A DNA stretch of 64,000 nt from an uncultured Prevotellaceae bacterium (GCA_902790625.1 CADASP010000004.1:61836-125835); one strand, 5' to 3'; positions 8,426 through 17,606 are shown, counted from the first letter of the stretch. Made by a program: numbers and translations. Notes: generated by a model from the sequence alone, not told the origin.

Positions 8426-9682
8426 CTATTGATTCTTGACGGATTGCTGCCCTAATGCGCAACTGATGCTCCTCAAGGCGATGGCTGCTGCCACAAGCCT
8501 GTGGGCGGCAATGAGCTGCGAGGTGACGAGCGGTGCGGCGATGGCAAGCAGCAGCAATACGATGCCATAGAGCAGACTGAGCCGGCGGTAGAAAGCACGG
8601 CGGCGACAGCATAGCCACATCGCAAGCGGCAGGGGCGAGAAGAGGAGCAGACACCAGTTCCATTGTTGGCCGAAGAGACGGCTCACCAACACCAGATAGA
8701 GCAGCACCACGCCCAACAAGGCTTGCACTGCGAGGAGCACCACGTCGACCGAAAGCGCCACGCGCCCCCACCCCCAAAGCCACTGGCCCAGGGTGAGCAG
8801 CAGCACCAGTGCCAGCAGGATGATGGCAAGGTGCAGGGGCGTGAACCATGAAGGATGTAACGAAAGGGTTTGCGGCTGGAGTTGCCGGGGCTGCCCTGTC
8901 AGGGCTGGGCGCTCGCTACCATCAGTGCCGATAATGACGGCGTGGCTCAGCACCTCGCCGATGGTCTCCGGCGCCACATACATCTCCTGGGGCGGGTTCC
9001 AGTCGGCCTTGGTTCCCCATAAAGTCATCAGCACAAACTGCATCCACGGCACATGGCGTGAGTAGCGCAAAAAGCACTGCGACGGGCGTTGGCGCATCAC
9101 TTCCGGCCACTCCTTCACCACCAAACGTTCATCTATCAACTGACTCTGCAAAGCGATGAGGCACATCGATGTGCAGTTATGGTAAAGGAAATCGAACTGC
9201 GTATTGATGCCCACCATCATGTTCTGGTCCAATCGCCGCCATAGTTCCTGTTTCTCCTTTGGAGTCAAGTTCAACGTATATTGCACGATGCTGCGTCCCT
9301 CGCCTTTGAAGCGTTGCAGATAGGTTGGTGTTTCCATAGCCAAGAAACCGGCCGGCGAGCGACCGCTGAAGAAGACCAAGTAGTCGGTGGCTGCAATGCC
9401 GGTGTTCATCTCGAAGCTGAAACAATAGTCCAGTCCGTAGACAGGGCATTCCATGCGCAGTGCACAGTGGCCCAACGAGGAGTAGACTTCTTCTCCAGGC
9501 GAAGCCACAATGAGGCTGGCCGTCACGAAGCCGTCAGTCTGGCGTAGTGAGTCGGCCTCGGCTTCCGTCGGTGTCCTAACGGAGTCGGGATGTATGCCAA
9601 CCTCTCCCCACGCCGTTGCTCCCTTCAGCAGAAGCAACGCAGCAATGAAAAGCCTGTGCATGATGGTCGTCAGCAGTCTCAT
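8426..9682 (-). CDS. DUF4105 (Lnb N-terminal-like) membrane protein
   Basis: The start MRLLTT at 9682 is chosen because the promoter -7 element at 9720-9727 places transcription near 9714, too close for the ATG at 9709. A signal peptide (LFIAALLLLKGATAWG) is followed by a periplasmic domain of about 240 residues with 'SLGHCALRM' and 'YHNCTSMCL', the conserved His/Cys regions of DUF4105, a family related to the cysteine-protease-like domain of lipoprotein acyltransferase Lnb. The last 150 residues hold four or five hydrophobic segments. A lipoprotein-modifying role is possible but not shown. It is the first gene of a probable operon with 3245-8398. Confidence 0.85.
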   Translation of the reverse strand: MRLLTTIMHRLFIAALLLLKGATAWGEVGIHPDSVRTPTEAEADSLRQTDGFVTASLIVASPGEEVYSSLGHCALRMECPVYGLDYCFSFEMNTGIAATDYLVFFSGRSPAGFLAMETPTYLQRFKGEGRSIVQYTLNLTPKEKQELWRRLDQNMMVGINTQFDFLYHNCTSMCLIALQSQLIDERLVVKEWPEVMRQRPSQCFLRYSRHVPWMQFVLMTLWGTKADWNPPQEMYVAPETIGEVLSHAVIIGTDGSERPALTGQPRQLQPQTLSLHPSWFTPLHLAIILLALVLLLTLGQWLWGWGRVALSVDVVLLAVQALLGVVLLYLVLVSRLFGQQWNWCLLLFSPLPLAMWLCCRRRAFYRRLSLLYGIVLLLLAIAAPLVTSQLIAAHRLVAAAIALRSISCALGQQSVKNQ

Positions 9683-9692
9683 TTTTGTCGAT

Positions 9693-9709
9693 TTGACACA
9701 ATTTGTCAA
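9693..9709. promoter_or_regulatory. TTGACA-N5-TGTCAA inverted repeat in the leader of the DUF4105 gene
   Basis: A perfect 6-bp dyad separated by CAATT lies between the expected transcription start (about 9714) and the chosen start codon at 9682. It could be an operator or a small RNA hairpin; no regulator in the window is tied to it. Confidence 0.4.
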
Positions 9710-9719
9710 TATTTGGGTA

Positions 9720-9750
9720 CAAATTTACGCAAAAACAGCGTTATGGCAAA
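9720..9750 (-). promoter_or_regulatory. Bacteroidetes-type promoter of the DUF4105 / surface protein operon
   Basis: Minus strand TTTG at 9747-9750, 19 bp, then TAAATTTG at 9720-9727. It also helps to fix the start codon of the downstream gene. Confidence 0.75.
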
Positions 9751-9879
9751 AGAATCTGGGCAGAAAATGAGAGCGGGGCTTCAAATTAATAATCTAAAAA
9801 TGAAAAAACTTGGTAATATATAAGAAAACAATGGGAAAGAATAATTACTTGGCGCGATAATCCGCTTGGTCCGCTTGGC

Positions 9880-9961
9880 CGTAGGGGTAGACCTTGTGTC
9901 TGCCCGCAAGTGGAAGAAAAAACTTCTACCCATGCGGGCAGACACAAGGTCTGCCCCTACG
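9880..9961. repeat. 29-bp inverted repeat with one mismatch, downstream of the TraB/GumN gene
   Basis: Arms 9880-9908 and 9933-9961 (CGTAGGGGTAGACCTTGTGT... and its complement) differ at one position; the loop is A-rich. It sits past the stop of the leftward gene at 10026 and may terminate it. Apart from this and the promoter, 9710-10025 shows no gene. Confidence 0.85.
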
Positions 9962-10025
9962 ATGTGGGTGGGTTAGCACCTATTTACGGTTACATAAATG
10001 GCTGCGCGGTGCTGGCAGATAGATG

Positions 10026-10931
10026 CTATTTGCCTACGCCCTCCACCTTGTATCCTGCTTGGCGCAGCAGGTGGAGCACGCCCTTCGTGCCGGGCAGATG
10101 GCCGGCGCCTACGGCGAAGAGGGTGGGTTTCTGAGCCATGAGGGCGGGCATCTTCGTCAACCAGTCGGCATTGCGGTTGTCAATGAGCGCGGCATTCTCT
10201 TCTGGCGTTGTATCGCAGCTATTGTTCAGCTTCTGGTCCATGGCCTCTTTGATAGCTTCAAGGTCTTGTGCGAAATAGGCTTTGACGATACCGTCGGTCA
10301 TCTTGTCCATACTGTCGGCATTGTCCACTTGGCACATCAGCAGCTCTTTCTGTCGCTCCAACGTCTGTCCGTTGTAGAGCACCTTGACTTGGAAAGCGAT
10401 GGTCTCCAGACCTCCCACGCCTTTGCCTTGTGCTCGCGCCTGTTTCTGGAAATAGTCGTCGAAGCTGTTCTGCAAATCCATGTTGCCCCCCTTCTTGACA
10501 AAGCCCAAGACGGTGAGGGCGGTGCTCAGCGCCGATGGCGTCATCTTGTTCATCTGCTGCTTCAGAATGGGGTTGGTCATGTCCATACCCATCAGCTCTT
10601 TCATGTAGGCGTTCAGGCGGCCCATCTCTTCCGCGCTGAGCAGACGGTCGAGGGTCATGTCGCCAGGCAACATCAGGGCCTGCTGCATCATGGCCACGCT
10701 GTCGGCTCCCAAAGCTTCAGACATCACCAGCTCACCATACGTCTGCTGGCAGTGGTCCATGGCCTGTCGCATGCCAGGGATGGAATCGACAAACGACACG
10801 GGAGCCAGATGATAGGTGCCCACGATGTAGGAGGGCGACTTCAGCCCGTTGCCCGAAATCTTGTAGAGCAGCTGTGCCGACGAGGTCAGCGCTGCTGCTG
10901 TGAACGCGAATAACAGAAAGAATCTTTTCAT
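10026..10931 (-). CDS. TraB/GumN family exported protein
   Basis: 301 residues with a signal peptide (MKRFFLLFAFTAAALTSSAQ). The mature part starts 'LLYKISGNGLKSPSYIVGTYHLAP', which contains the GT(Y/F/I)H motif of the TraB/GumN (PrgY, Tiki-like) family; a second conserved segment 'FAVGAGHLPGTKGVLHLLRQAGYKV' is at the C-terminus with the expected GxGHLPG. Members have a putative metal-dependent hydrolase fold, but the bacterial function is not established. It is preceded by a 400-bp heptamer repeat tract and followed by the inverted repeat at 9880-9961. Confidence 0.9.
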   Translation of the reverse strand: MKRFFLLFAFTAAALTSSAQLLYKISGNGLKSPSYIVGTYHLAPVSFVDSIPGMRQAMDHCQQTYGELVMSEALGADSVAMMQQALMLPGDMTLDRLLSAEEMGRLNAYMKELMGMDMTNPILKQQMNKMTPSALSTALTVLGFVKKGGNMDLQNSFDDYFQKQARAQGKGVGGLETIAFQVKVLYNGQTLERQKELLMCQVDNADSMDKMTDGIVKAYFAQDLEAIKEAMDQKLNNSCDTTPEENAALIDNRNADWLTKMPALMAQKPTLFAVGAGHLPGTKGVLHLLRQAGYKVEGVGK

Positions 10932-10936
10932 TTAGT

Positions 10937-11341
10937 TTAGGGGTGAGGGTGGAGGGTTAAAGGTGGAGGGTGGAGGGTGGAGGGTGGAAGGTTAAAGGTG
11001 GAAGGTGGAAGGTGGAGGGTGGATGGAGAATAGTGGAGGGGTGAGGGTGGAGGGTTAAAGGTGGAGGGTTAAAGGTGGAGGGTGGAAGGAGAATAGTGGA
11101 GGGGTGAGGGTGGAGGGTGGAAGGTGGAGGGTGGAAGGAGAATAGTGGAGGGGTGAGGGTGGAGAGTGGAAGGTGGAGGGTGGAATTACAAACGGAGTTG
11201 GAACAGCAGAACTATTCTCCTTTAACCCTCCACCTTTAACCTTTAACCTTTAACCTTCAACCCTCCACCTTTAACCTTCAACCCTCCACCTTTAACCTTT
11301 AACCTTTAACCTTCAACCCTCCACCTTCAACCACTCACCTC
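10937..11341. repeat. Heptamer-rich repeat tract with opposite-facing halves
   Basis: The stretch before the TraB/GumN gene is almost wholly GGTGGAG/GGTGGAA/GGTTAAA units on the plus strand up to about 11190. From 11222 it switches to CCTCCAC/TTTAACC, the reverse complement. The two halves could fold into a very long hairpin. No gene is seen here, and any promoter for the TraB/GumN gene must lie within it. Confidence 0.85.
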
Positions 11342-11349
11342 TCAGCAGA

Positions 11350-12813
11350 TTAATGGTTGCGGAGGTTCCACTTGGAGTTGTCGCTGGCGAAGTCGTAGAC
11401 GGCCAAGGTGGGCGTGCTGTCGGCTGCGGAGTAGAGGCAATACTTCTGGTTCTTGCCCTGCTGTCCGGGGATGACGTAGGGCATGATGCGATAGGTGCCG
11501 TCGGTGAGCTGCTCGATGCGCCACAGCTGCTCCTGCAGTCCGGCATACTCCTTGGCGATGACCTCCAGGTTGTCGGTAGCGGTGAGTGCACGGTTGGTGC
11601 CCTCAATCTTTATCTCGTAGAGCGGTCCGCAGATGGTGCCACCCTTCTGGGGCACGGGCGTCACCTGCCAACGCTGGTGGGGACGGAACATATAGTCGCC
11701 GCAGCGCACAGGAACGTCGCCTTCGGGCCATTTGCCCTGCACCTCGGCCAGCGTCTGGTTGGCCACGGGCTGTGGGGGTGCGGCATTCTGCTGTGGGCGG
11801 CCGAAGCCACCCTGACGGGCCACATTCATGCGCACGAAGTCGACGGCCAGCTCCAGGGCATAGCCACGGCGCTCGCTCTCAATCTCGTAAACACCGTCCT
11901 TGATTTGGTCGCCAGCGTAGGGCCAGTCGTTCTTCCAAAGCAGCGGACGGATGGCCAGTGTGGAGCGTCCGCCCATGTCGAAGTCGGCCTCCCAGTGGAA
12001 CGACATAATCTCCACGCCGTCGTCGACGATGGTGCGTCCAAAGTGTCCGGCACCCGTCTTGCGGTCGCCAGCGGCGATGACCATGCGTCCTCCGCCGTGA
12101 TACATGTCGCGTCCCACATTATCTATATATGGGCCTTCCACCGAGCGCGAGCGTCCCACCACGATGTTGTAGGTGCTGTTCACACCGTCGCAGCAGGTGC
12201 CGTGCGTGCCCAGCAGGTAGTACCAGCCGTTGCGATAGATGAGGTCGGTGGCCTCGCAGTCGATGGCGATGTCCTTCTCCTTGTTGCCGCTGACGCGGTA
12301 GCCCGTCGTCGGGTCGAGCTCGATGAGCCGGATGGTGCCGAAGTAGGTGCCGTAGCTGGCCCACAGACGACCCGTTGTGGGGTCGAGGAGCAGACCGGGG
12401 TCGATGGCATCCTGGTCTTCCATGCCGTCGCTGCTACACACCTCCACGGCGGTGGTCCACTTGAAGTCGGGCGACTTCGGGTCGAGCGTCTTGTTCCACA
12501 TGGTGAGGATGCGGCCGCTGTGGCCGCCGCCCAGTCCGCCGCCGGTGGCGCCATAGATGCAGAGGTAGCGGTCGCCAATCTTCATCACGTCGGGGGCAGC
12601 GCCACCGCCGGGACGCTCGGCTCCGCTGTGCCAGCTCCAGCCATCATCCGAGATGAGGCCACCGCCGCCGGTGCCAAAGGTGTAGTACTTGCCCTCACAC
12701 TCGGCGAGGGTCGAAGGGTCGTGGATGAAAGGCGCACCCGTCTGCGCCCCTGCGGGGCTAAATGTAAAATTAGAAATGATAAATGCTATCAATCCCAGGT
12801 ATTTTGTCTTCAT
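11350..12813 (-). CDS. Glycoside hydrolase family 43 enzyme, probable endo-arabinanase
   Basis: 487 residues with a signal peptide ending near AGAQ. The N-terminal two thirds form a GH43 five-bladed propeller: 'PFIHDPSTL' carries the catalytic base Asp, 'DAIDPGLL' the pKa-modulating Asp, and 'IDCEATDLIYRNGWYYL' the general acid Glu. The 'GTCCDGVNSTYNIVVGRS' segment is typical of arabinan endo-1,5-alpha-L-arabinosidases. The last 150 residues ('WQVTPV', 'LWRIEQLTDGTYRI', 'SKWNLR') look like a ricin-type beta-trefoil carbohydrate-binding domain. The 78-bp gap from the upstream GH43 gene suggests one operon for arabinan or arabinoxylan breakdown. Confidence 0.88.
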   Translation of the reverse strand: MKTKYLGLIAFIISNFTFSPAGAQTGAPFIHDPSTLAECEGKYYTFGTGGGGLISDDGWSWHSGAERPGGGAAPDVMKIGDRYLCIYGATGGGLGGGHSGRILTMWNKTLDPKSPDFKWTTAVEVCSSDGMEDQDAIDPGLLLDPTTGRLWASYGTYFGTIRLIELDPTTGYRVSGNKEKDIAIDCEATDLIYRNGWYYLLGTHGTCCDGVNSTYNIVVGRSRSVEGPYIDNVGRDMYHGGGRMVIAAGDRKTGAGHFGRTIVDDGVEIMSFHWEADFDMGGRSTLAIRPLLWKNDWPYAGDQIKDGVYEIESERRGYALELAVDFVRMNVARQGGFGRPQQNAAPPQPVANQTLAEVQGKWPEGDVPVRCGDYMFRPHQRWQVTPVPQKGGTICGPLYEIKIEGTNRALTATDNLEVIAKEYAGLQEQLWRIEQLTDGTYRIMPYVIPGQQGKNQKYCLYSAADSTPTLAVYDFASDNSKWNLRNH

Positions 12814-12891
12814 AATTTGTGCAATTCGTTTTAATTCGTTGTTTCGGGGTTTTCGATGTTTTTTTCGTTATCTCGTTATGACGTTATAACG

Positions 12892-15009
12892 TTATTTCGA
12901 ATTCGTCGTTACCTTATAGTTGGTTACGGGTTTGCCTTTCTCGTCGACGAAGCGGACGCAGAAATCGCTCATGCCAGGGCCGTTGATGACGGCACCACGC
13001 AGGATGTTGCGGCCTTTCTTCAGTGTGAGACGTGCCGACATGGCATCGTCCTTCACCATGCGGCGGTCGCCGCTAAGCAGCAGGGTCTCCTCGCCATTGA
13101 GCCACCACATCGAAGCGGAGTTGGAGCCTACGGCCAGACGGATGTTCGGGATGTCCTCGTCGCACTCGATGATGGTGACGGCCCAGAAGAGCACACCGTA
13201 GACCTTCTCGCCCCACTTCTCGGCGAAGCGGAAGAGCTTCACGTTCATGTTCTCGCTGTCGAGTGCATGCCAGGTGAGCGTCTGCTTGACGGTCTTCACC
13301 TGCGGCTGCTGAGGCTGCTGCTGTGCGCCAAAGCCACGGCCAAAGCCGGCGGGAGCCTGCTCCTGCTTGAACTCAGCCTTCACCTTCTGCCCGTCCTTGG
13401 GCACGATGGTCATCTGGTCTTTGAAATACACTCTGTTGAAATGCTCGCGCAGATAGCTGTCGGTGAAGACGGTGTTGCCGCTGTTGGGCTTGTCGAGCGG
13501 CTCCAGCACCAGCCAACGGCGGATGAAGCCCTCGTTGTCGGGCTGTGCCGACGGGGTGGTGACGGGCGAGAAATACTTGGGACGGTTCTTGAACTGCACC
13601 CAGTCGACGGTGACGGCACCGTTGCCCTCGTTGGTGATGACGAGGTCGGTCGTGCCCTTCGGCGTGTATTCCAGGGTGGCCGTCTGCGTGAGCCACTGAC
13701 CCCGCAGGTCGCGGTTGAAGCGGCCCATCATGGGGTTGGCGGCAGCTCCTGCGGGAGGCTCTGGCGGGCGGACGGTCATCTTGAAGCGAGCGATGACCTT
13801 GCCCTTGGCATTCTTCTCGCGCAGGCAGAACTCGGTGTCGTCGGCAGCCTTGGCCGAGAGAATCAGATAGCCGTCGGTGATGCAGTCGAAGTCCACATCC
13901 TTATACATCGACCAGCTGCCCTTCTTCGGCATCGTGACACCCATGCCGCGCATATAGTTCGTGGTGTCGACATAGGTAGTGGTGACGTCGGCACTGGCCT
14001 GGCTGTAGCGGTCTATCTCAATCTTCTCCGTAGCCTGGTTGATGCCTACGCCGCGCATGGTCTCCTTCACCTCCTGAATGGTGCCGTCGGCATTGAAGTA
14101 CAGTTTCTCAATGCAGGCCGAGCGGCGCTTGTCGTCCTTGGGCGAGAAGAAGTTGGTGTGGTAGAAGATGTACCACTGGCCCTTGTAGTTGATGATGCTG
14201 TGGTGGTTGGTCCAGCAGCCGTTGGGATGCTCGGCCATAATCAGTCCTTTGTATTCGTAGGGGCCCATGGGGTTCTTGCTCATGGCATATCCCAGCACCT
14301 CGGTGTTCTCACGCACGTAGGGATAAGTAAGGTAATAGTTGCCATTGTATTCGAAGGCGAAAGGCCCCTCGGCCTGACGGTTGGGCAGCCCCTGCAAGCA
14401 GTTGACGCCCACCATCTCCACTTCGCGGTTGCCCCACTTCACGGTTTCCCTTGGGTTGTCGTCGGCCAGTTCCTTCATGTTCTCCTTGAGCTTGGCGCAG
14501 CGTCCGTTGCCCCAGAAGATATAGGCGTTGCCATCGGAAGCCTGCAGCACGCACGGGTCGATGCCGTTGATGCCCTTTATCGACTCCTTCTCGGGGATGA
14601 ACGGTCCCTCAGGCTTGTCGGCGATGGCCACACCCACGGCAAAGCCGCCACCAGCAGCGGGAGCCGAGGGGAAATAGAAATAGTACTTCCCGTTGCGATA
14701 GACGCAGTCGGGTGCCCACATGGAGTAGGAGTTGGGACGCACCCAGGGCACCTTGTTCTGCGTGACAATCACGCCGTGGTCGGTCCAGTCGGTGAGGTTT
14801 TCCGACGAGAAGACGTGATAGTCTTCCATGCAGAACCAGTCTTGGCGCTGCCCTGCGGGGGGCAAGATGTCGTGCGAGGGGTAGAGATACACCTTCCCGT
14901 TGAACACGCGTGCCGTTGGGTCGGCCGTGTACAGGTTGCGGATGATGGGGTTTTGGGCCGCCATGGCCATCGGCAGGGCGGCGAGCAGCAACAAAAGGGT
15001 TTTCTTCAT
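12892..15009 (-). CDS. GH43 arabinosidase/xylosidase with CBM6-like and C-terminal binding domains
   Basis: The start at 15009 (MKKTLLLLLAALPMAMAAQNP) is chosen because it opens a clean signal peptide; the longer frame to 15180 is unlikely. Residues about 20-330 are the GH43 catalytic domain: 'LYTADPTARVFNGKVYLYPSHD', 'MWAPDCVYRNGKYYFYFP', 'INGIDPCVL', 'GRQAEGPFAFEYNGNYYL'-type segments (read here as PNRQAEGPFAFEYN). About residues 345-500 resemble a CBM6 ('GSWSMYKDVDF', 'VTVDWVQF'), and the rest looks like a galactose-binding-type domain that ends 'CVRFVDEKGKPVTNY'. Length exceeds the single-domain enzymes. It is probably exported and acts on arabinose- or xylose-containing side chains. Confidence 0.87.
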   Translation of the reverse strand: MKKTLLLLLAALPMAMAAQNPIIRNLYTADPTARVFNGKVYLYPSHDILPPAGQRQDWFCMEDYHVFSSENLTDWTDHGVIVTQNKVPWVRPNSYSMWAPDCVYRNGKYYFYFPSAPAAGGGFAVGVAIADKPEGPFIPEKESIKGINGIDPCVLQASDGNAYIFWGNGRCAKLKENMKELADDNPRETVKWGNREVEMVGVNCLQGLPNRQAEGPFAFEYNGNYYLTYPYVRENTEVLGYAMSKNPMGPYEYKGLIMAEHPNGCWTNHHSIINYKGQWYIFYHTNFFSPKDDKRRSACIEKLYFNADGTIQEVKETMRGVGINQATEKIEIDRYSQASADVTTTYVDTTNYMRGMGVTMPKKGSWSMYKDVDFDCITDGYLILSAKAADDTEFCLREKNAKGKVIARFKMTVRPPEPPAGAAANPMMGRFNRDLRGQWLTQTATLEYTPKGTTDLVITNEGNGAVTVDWVQFKNRPKYFSPVTTPSAQPDNEGFIRRWLVLEPLDKPNSGNTVFTDSYLREHFNRVYFKDQMTIVPKDGQKVKAEFKQEQAPAGFGRGFGAQQQPQQPQVKTVKQTLTWHALDSENMNVKLFRFAEKWGEKVYGVLFWAVTIIECDEDIPNIRLAVGSNSASMWWLNGEETLLLSGDRRMVKDDAMSARLTLKKGRNILRGAVINGPGMSDFCVRFVDEKGKPVTNYKVTTNSK

Positions 15010-15046
15010 TGGTAGAAAGAATTTGGTAATTACATAATAATTTGTG

Positions 15047-15054
15047 CAAAGATA
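15047..15054 (-). promoter_or_regulatory. Possible -7 element for the GH43 operon
   Basis: Minus-strand TATCTTTG, about 38 bases before the start codon at 15009. A TTTG at the proper distance is not seen, so support is partial. Confidence 0.45.
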
Positions 15055-15236
15055 AAGATTATCCATGTAAAGAACTTTTTCCCGTGTAACAAAGTTTTTC
15101 TTATTTATTCCCACTTGTTTCTTCGCCCAATGATTCAAACGTTTTTCTTTGAAAACACAAACTTGCGCTAAGTCATGCAAATAAACAAATTAGCCAAAGA
15201 CTTCTCGATTTATTGGGCTGTTTGGAATAACAATGC

Positions 15237-15244
15237 TACCTTTG
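15237..15244 (+). promoter_or_regulatory. -7 element of the manA-like gene
   Basis: TACCTTTG ends 23 bases before the ATG at 15268. The -33 region is poor (TTGG at 15213-15216). Confidence 0.5.
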
Positions 15245-15267
15245 CACCATCATTTCGAAAAAGACTG

Positions 15268-16221
15268 ATGTATAAGTTCAAACCGCTGCTGAAGCAGACG
15301 CTGTGGGGAGGCGACAAAATCATCCCCTTCAAACGACTCGACGTCACCATGGACCATGTGGGCGAGAGCTGGGAAATATCGGGCGTGGAAGGCCTGGAGA
15401 CCGTGGTGGCCAACGGCCCCGACGCGGGGAAGACGCTCAACACGCTGGTGAGGGAACAGAAGAGCGCCCTGGTGGGACAGGCTAACTACGAGCGCTTCGG
15501 CGATGAGTTTCCGCTGCTCGTCAAGTTCATCGACGCCCACCGCGACCTCTCCATACAGGTGCACCCCAACGACGAGGTGGCCCAGCGCCACGGCAAGGAG
15601 CACGGCAAGACGGAGATGTGGTTCTGCTTAGGCGGCGAGCCGGGTGCCTCGCTCTATTGCGGACTGAAGCAGCACATCACCCCTGAGCTGTATGCGCAGA
15701 TGGTGGCCAACGACACCATCACCGATGCGCTGGCCCGCTACGACGTGCACGAAGGCGACGTGTTCTTCATCCCCGCCGGGCGCATCCACGCCATCGGTGC
15801 CGGCAGCATGGTGGCCGAGATTCAGCAGACGAGCGACATCACCTATCGCATCTACGACTACAAGCGGCGCGACAAGGACGGGAACCTGCGCCAGCTGCAC
15901 ACCCGCGAGGCCGCCGAGGCCATCGACTACACGGTGAAGGACAACTACCGCACGCCCTACGAGGTGGAGAAGAACGTGCCCGAGCAACTGGTGGAGTGCC
16001 CCTATTTCACGACAGCCCTCTACGACCTCGACGAGCCGATGCTCCTCGACTACAGCGAGCTTGACTCCTTCGTCATCCTGATGGGATTGAAGGGCGAGGG
16101 CATGCTCACGGCCGATGGCGAAACGTTCACCCTACGGGCCGGAGAGACCATCCTTCTGCCCGCCACCACCCAAGAGGTGAAAGTGGAGGGAGAGCTGAAG
16201 TTCTTGGAAACGTACGTATAA
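15268..16221 (+). CDS. manA: Mannose-6-phosphate isomerase, class I
   Basis: Start MYKFKPLLKQTLWGG at 15268, just after a -7 promoter element; the frame is open further upstream but carries no homology. Type I phosphomannose isomerases are zinc enzymes that interconvert mannose 6-phosphate and fructose 6-phosphate. Visible hallmarks: 'ESWEISG', 'LSIQVHPNDEVAQRH' and 'GKTEMWF' (Gln/His/Glu zinc ligands), and 'VFFIPAGRIHAIGAG' with the last His ligand. About 317 residues is normal for the short Bacteroidetes/Firmicutes form. It is monocistronic, facing ribH across the hairpin at 16231-16321. Confidence 0.93.
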   Translation: MYKFKPLLKQTLWGGDKIIPFKRLDVTMDHVGESWEISGVEGLETVVANGPDAGKTLNTLVREQKSALVGQANYERFGDEFPLLVKFIDAHRDLSIQVHPNDEVAQRHGKEHGKTEMWFCLGGEPGASLYCGLKQHITPELYAQMVANDTITDALARYDVHEGDVFFIPAGRIHAIGAGSMVAEIQQTSDITYRIYDYKRRDKDGNLRQLHTREAAEAIDYTVKDNYRTPYEVEKNVPEQLVECPYFTTALYDLDEPMLLDYSELDSFVILMGLKGEGMLTADGETFTLRAGETILLPATTQEVKVEGELKFLETYV

Positions 16222-16230
16222 ATAAGCCCC

Positions 16231-16321
16231 AAGCCCCCCCTTCAGCCCCCGAGGGGGCTACTATAGTCTTGCTAACGAGCTTAACTATAGTAGCCCCCTC
16301 GGGGGCTGAAGGGGGGGGCTT
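16231..16321. repeat. GCCCCCTCGGGGGC palindromic repeat, likely bidirectional terminator
   Basis: Arms 16231-16266 and 16285-16321 are nearly exact complements (AAGCCCCCCC TTCAGCCCCC and so on), with an 18-base loop. It fills the gap between the converging manA and ribH genes. A relative lies in frame inside dnaE (47466-47630) and a fragment at 58323-58350. Confidence 0.9.
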
Positions 16322-16328
16322 GTTGTTC

Positions 16329-16799
16329 TTAGAACTTTGCCATCTTGATGGCCACCACGGCGCACTCGTCGCCCTTGTTGCCCAGTCGGCCACCGGCACG
16401 GTCGAGTGCCTGTTGGCGGTCGTTGGTGGTCAGCAGACCGTAGACCACGGGGATGTTGCTGGTGGCATTCAGGCGGGCGATGCCTTGGGTGACACCTTGG
16501 CAGATGTAGTCGAAATGGGGCGTCTCGCCACGGATGACGCTACCCAGGATGATGACGGCATCGTAGCCGTCGTTGAGGGTCATCTGATGGGCGCCATAAA
16601 TCAGCTCGAAGCTGCCGGGCACCGTCTTCACGTGGATGTTCTCAGGCAGCGCACCATGCTTCTCGAGCGTGTTCACGCAGCCATCGAGCAGGGCCTGTGT
16701 CACTTCCGGGTTCCACTCAGCCACCACGATGCCGAAGATCATGTTCGACGCATCGGGCACCTTGGCGGCATTGTAATCAGAGAGGTTGCGGGTGGCCAT
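16329..16799 (-). CDS. ribH: 6,7-dimethyl-8-ribityllumazine synthase
   Basis: 156 residues, the usual length. Condenses 5-amino-6-ribitylamino-uracil with dihydroxybutanone phosphate in riboflavin synthesis. Conserved segments: '[20 protein letters not shown]' (substrate-binding N/E-W-N), '[11 protein letters not shown]' (PGsfE), '[19 protein letters not shown]' (GxVIRGxTxHxD, catalytic His) and '[11 protein letters not shown]'. It follows the TPR protein gene by 4 bp on the same strand and is probably co-transcribed with it. Confidence 0.95.
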   Translation of the reverse strand: MATRNLSDYNAAKVPDASNMIFGIVVAEWNPEVTQALLDGCVNTLEKHGALPENIHVKTVPGSFELIYGAHQMTLNDGYDAVIILGSVIRGETPHFDYICQGVTQGIARLNATSNIPVVYGLLTTNDRQQALDRAGGRLGNKGDECAVVAIKMAKF

Positions 16800-16803
16800 C
16801 GGC

Positions 16804-17508
16804 TTACTCGGCTACGCGAGCGATGTACTCGTCGATCATATCAACGTATTGCGACGACTCGGAGTAGCTCTCCATAGCCTTCACCTTCTGATAGAGTTTC
16901 AGGGCCTCGGCCTTCTTGCCCTGGCCTTCCAGTATCTCACCAGCCTGGATGTAGTAGATGGGCGACTGCAGGATGTTGTCGGCCTTCTCGGCAGCCTTGG
17001 TGAGCGTGCTCACGGCCTTGTCGAGCTGGTTCACGTGTGCGTAGGCATTGCCCAGGGCACCCAGAGCGGCGGGCGACACCAGGAAATCGCCGGCATCGTC
17101 GAACTTCTCCAGATATTTCACGGCATTCTCCCACTGGTCCATGTGTGCGTAGCAGAGTCCAGCATAGAGGTTGGCCAGGTTGCCAGCCTTGGTCGACGAG
17201 TACTCGTCGGCAATCTGCAGGAATCCCTTCGTGCCTGTGCTGTCGCCATTGAGGGCCACTGCGAAGTCCTTCTCGCTGAAGCTGCTCATAGCCATCTGCA
17301 TGGCCAGCTCAGGCACCTGCATGGCGGTCTGAGCCTCTTCCAGCTTGTTGGCTTTGTAGTTGTTGTAGATGATGACGCCAGCCACAATCACTATCAGGGC
17401 CACCACGGCTCCGATGAGCAGGTTCTTGTACTTGAGGATGAAATCCTCGTGCTTGTTCAGTGCCGGCTGTGTCTCAGGGGCACTTGCGTTTGCAATTTTC
17501 TTTGCCAT
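16804..17508 (-). CDS. Membrane-anchored tetratricopeptide repeat protein (YfgM-like)
   Basis: Start MAKKIANAS at 17508. One transmembrane helix at about residues 32-50 ([19 protein letters not shown]) after a short cytoplasmic segment, then TPR-like helices ('[26 protein letters not shown]', '[19 protein letters not shown]', '[21 protein letters not shown]'). This layout is that of YfgM-type ancillary proteins in Bacteroidetes; partner and role are inferred only. It shares its upstream region with divergent recF. Confidence 0.82.
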   Translation of the reverse strand: MAKKIANASAPETQPALNKHEDFILKYKNLLIGAVVALIVIVAGVIIYNNYKANKLEEAQTAMQVPELAMQMAMSSFSEKDFAVALNGDSTGTKGFLQIADEYSSTKAGNLANLYAGLCYAHMDQWENAVKYLEKFDDAGDFLVSPAALGALGNAYAHVNQLDKAVSTLTKAAEKADNILQSPIYYIQAGEILEGQGKKAEALKLYQKVKAMESYSESSQYVDMIDEYIARVAE

Positions 17509-17558
17509 TTCTTGGTCTATTTTCTTTTGTTTCTTTATGTTCACAAGTTTTGCGGGCG

Positions 17559-17566
17559 CAAAATTA
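17559..17566 (-). promoter_or_regulatory. Possible -7 element for the TPR protein/ribH operon
   Basis: Minus-strand TAATTTTG about 50 bases before the start at 17508; no clear -33 TTTG at the right distance. Confidence 0.4.
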
Positions 17567-17606
17567 CTCAAAATCTTGCACATACTGAAATTTATTTCCG
17601 ACTTTT

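Noticed and set aside
12856..15015. 719-codon plus-strand frame opposite the GH43 gene (and similar ones at 11353-12834 and 20832-22649)
   Set aside because: Each covers a well-recognised enzyme on the other strand and has no signals of its own.
15010..15180. N-terminal extension of the GH43 enzyme to 15180
   Set aside because: It would bury a standard signal peptide that begins at 15009.
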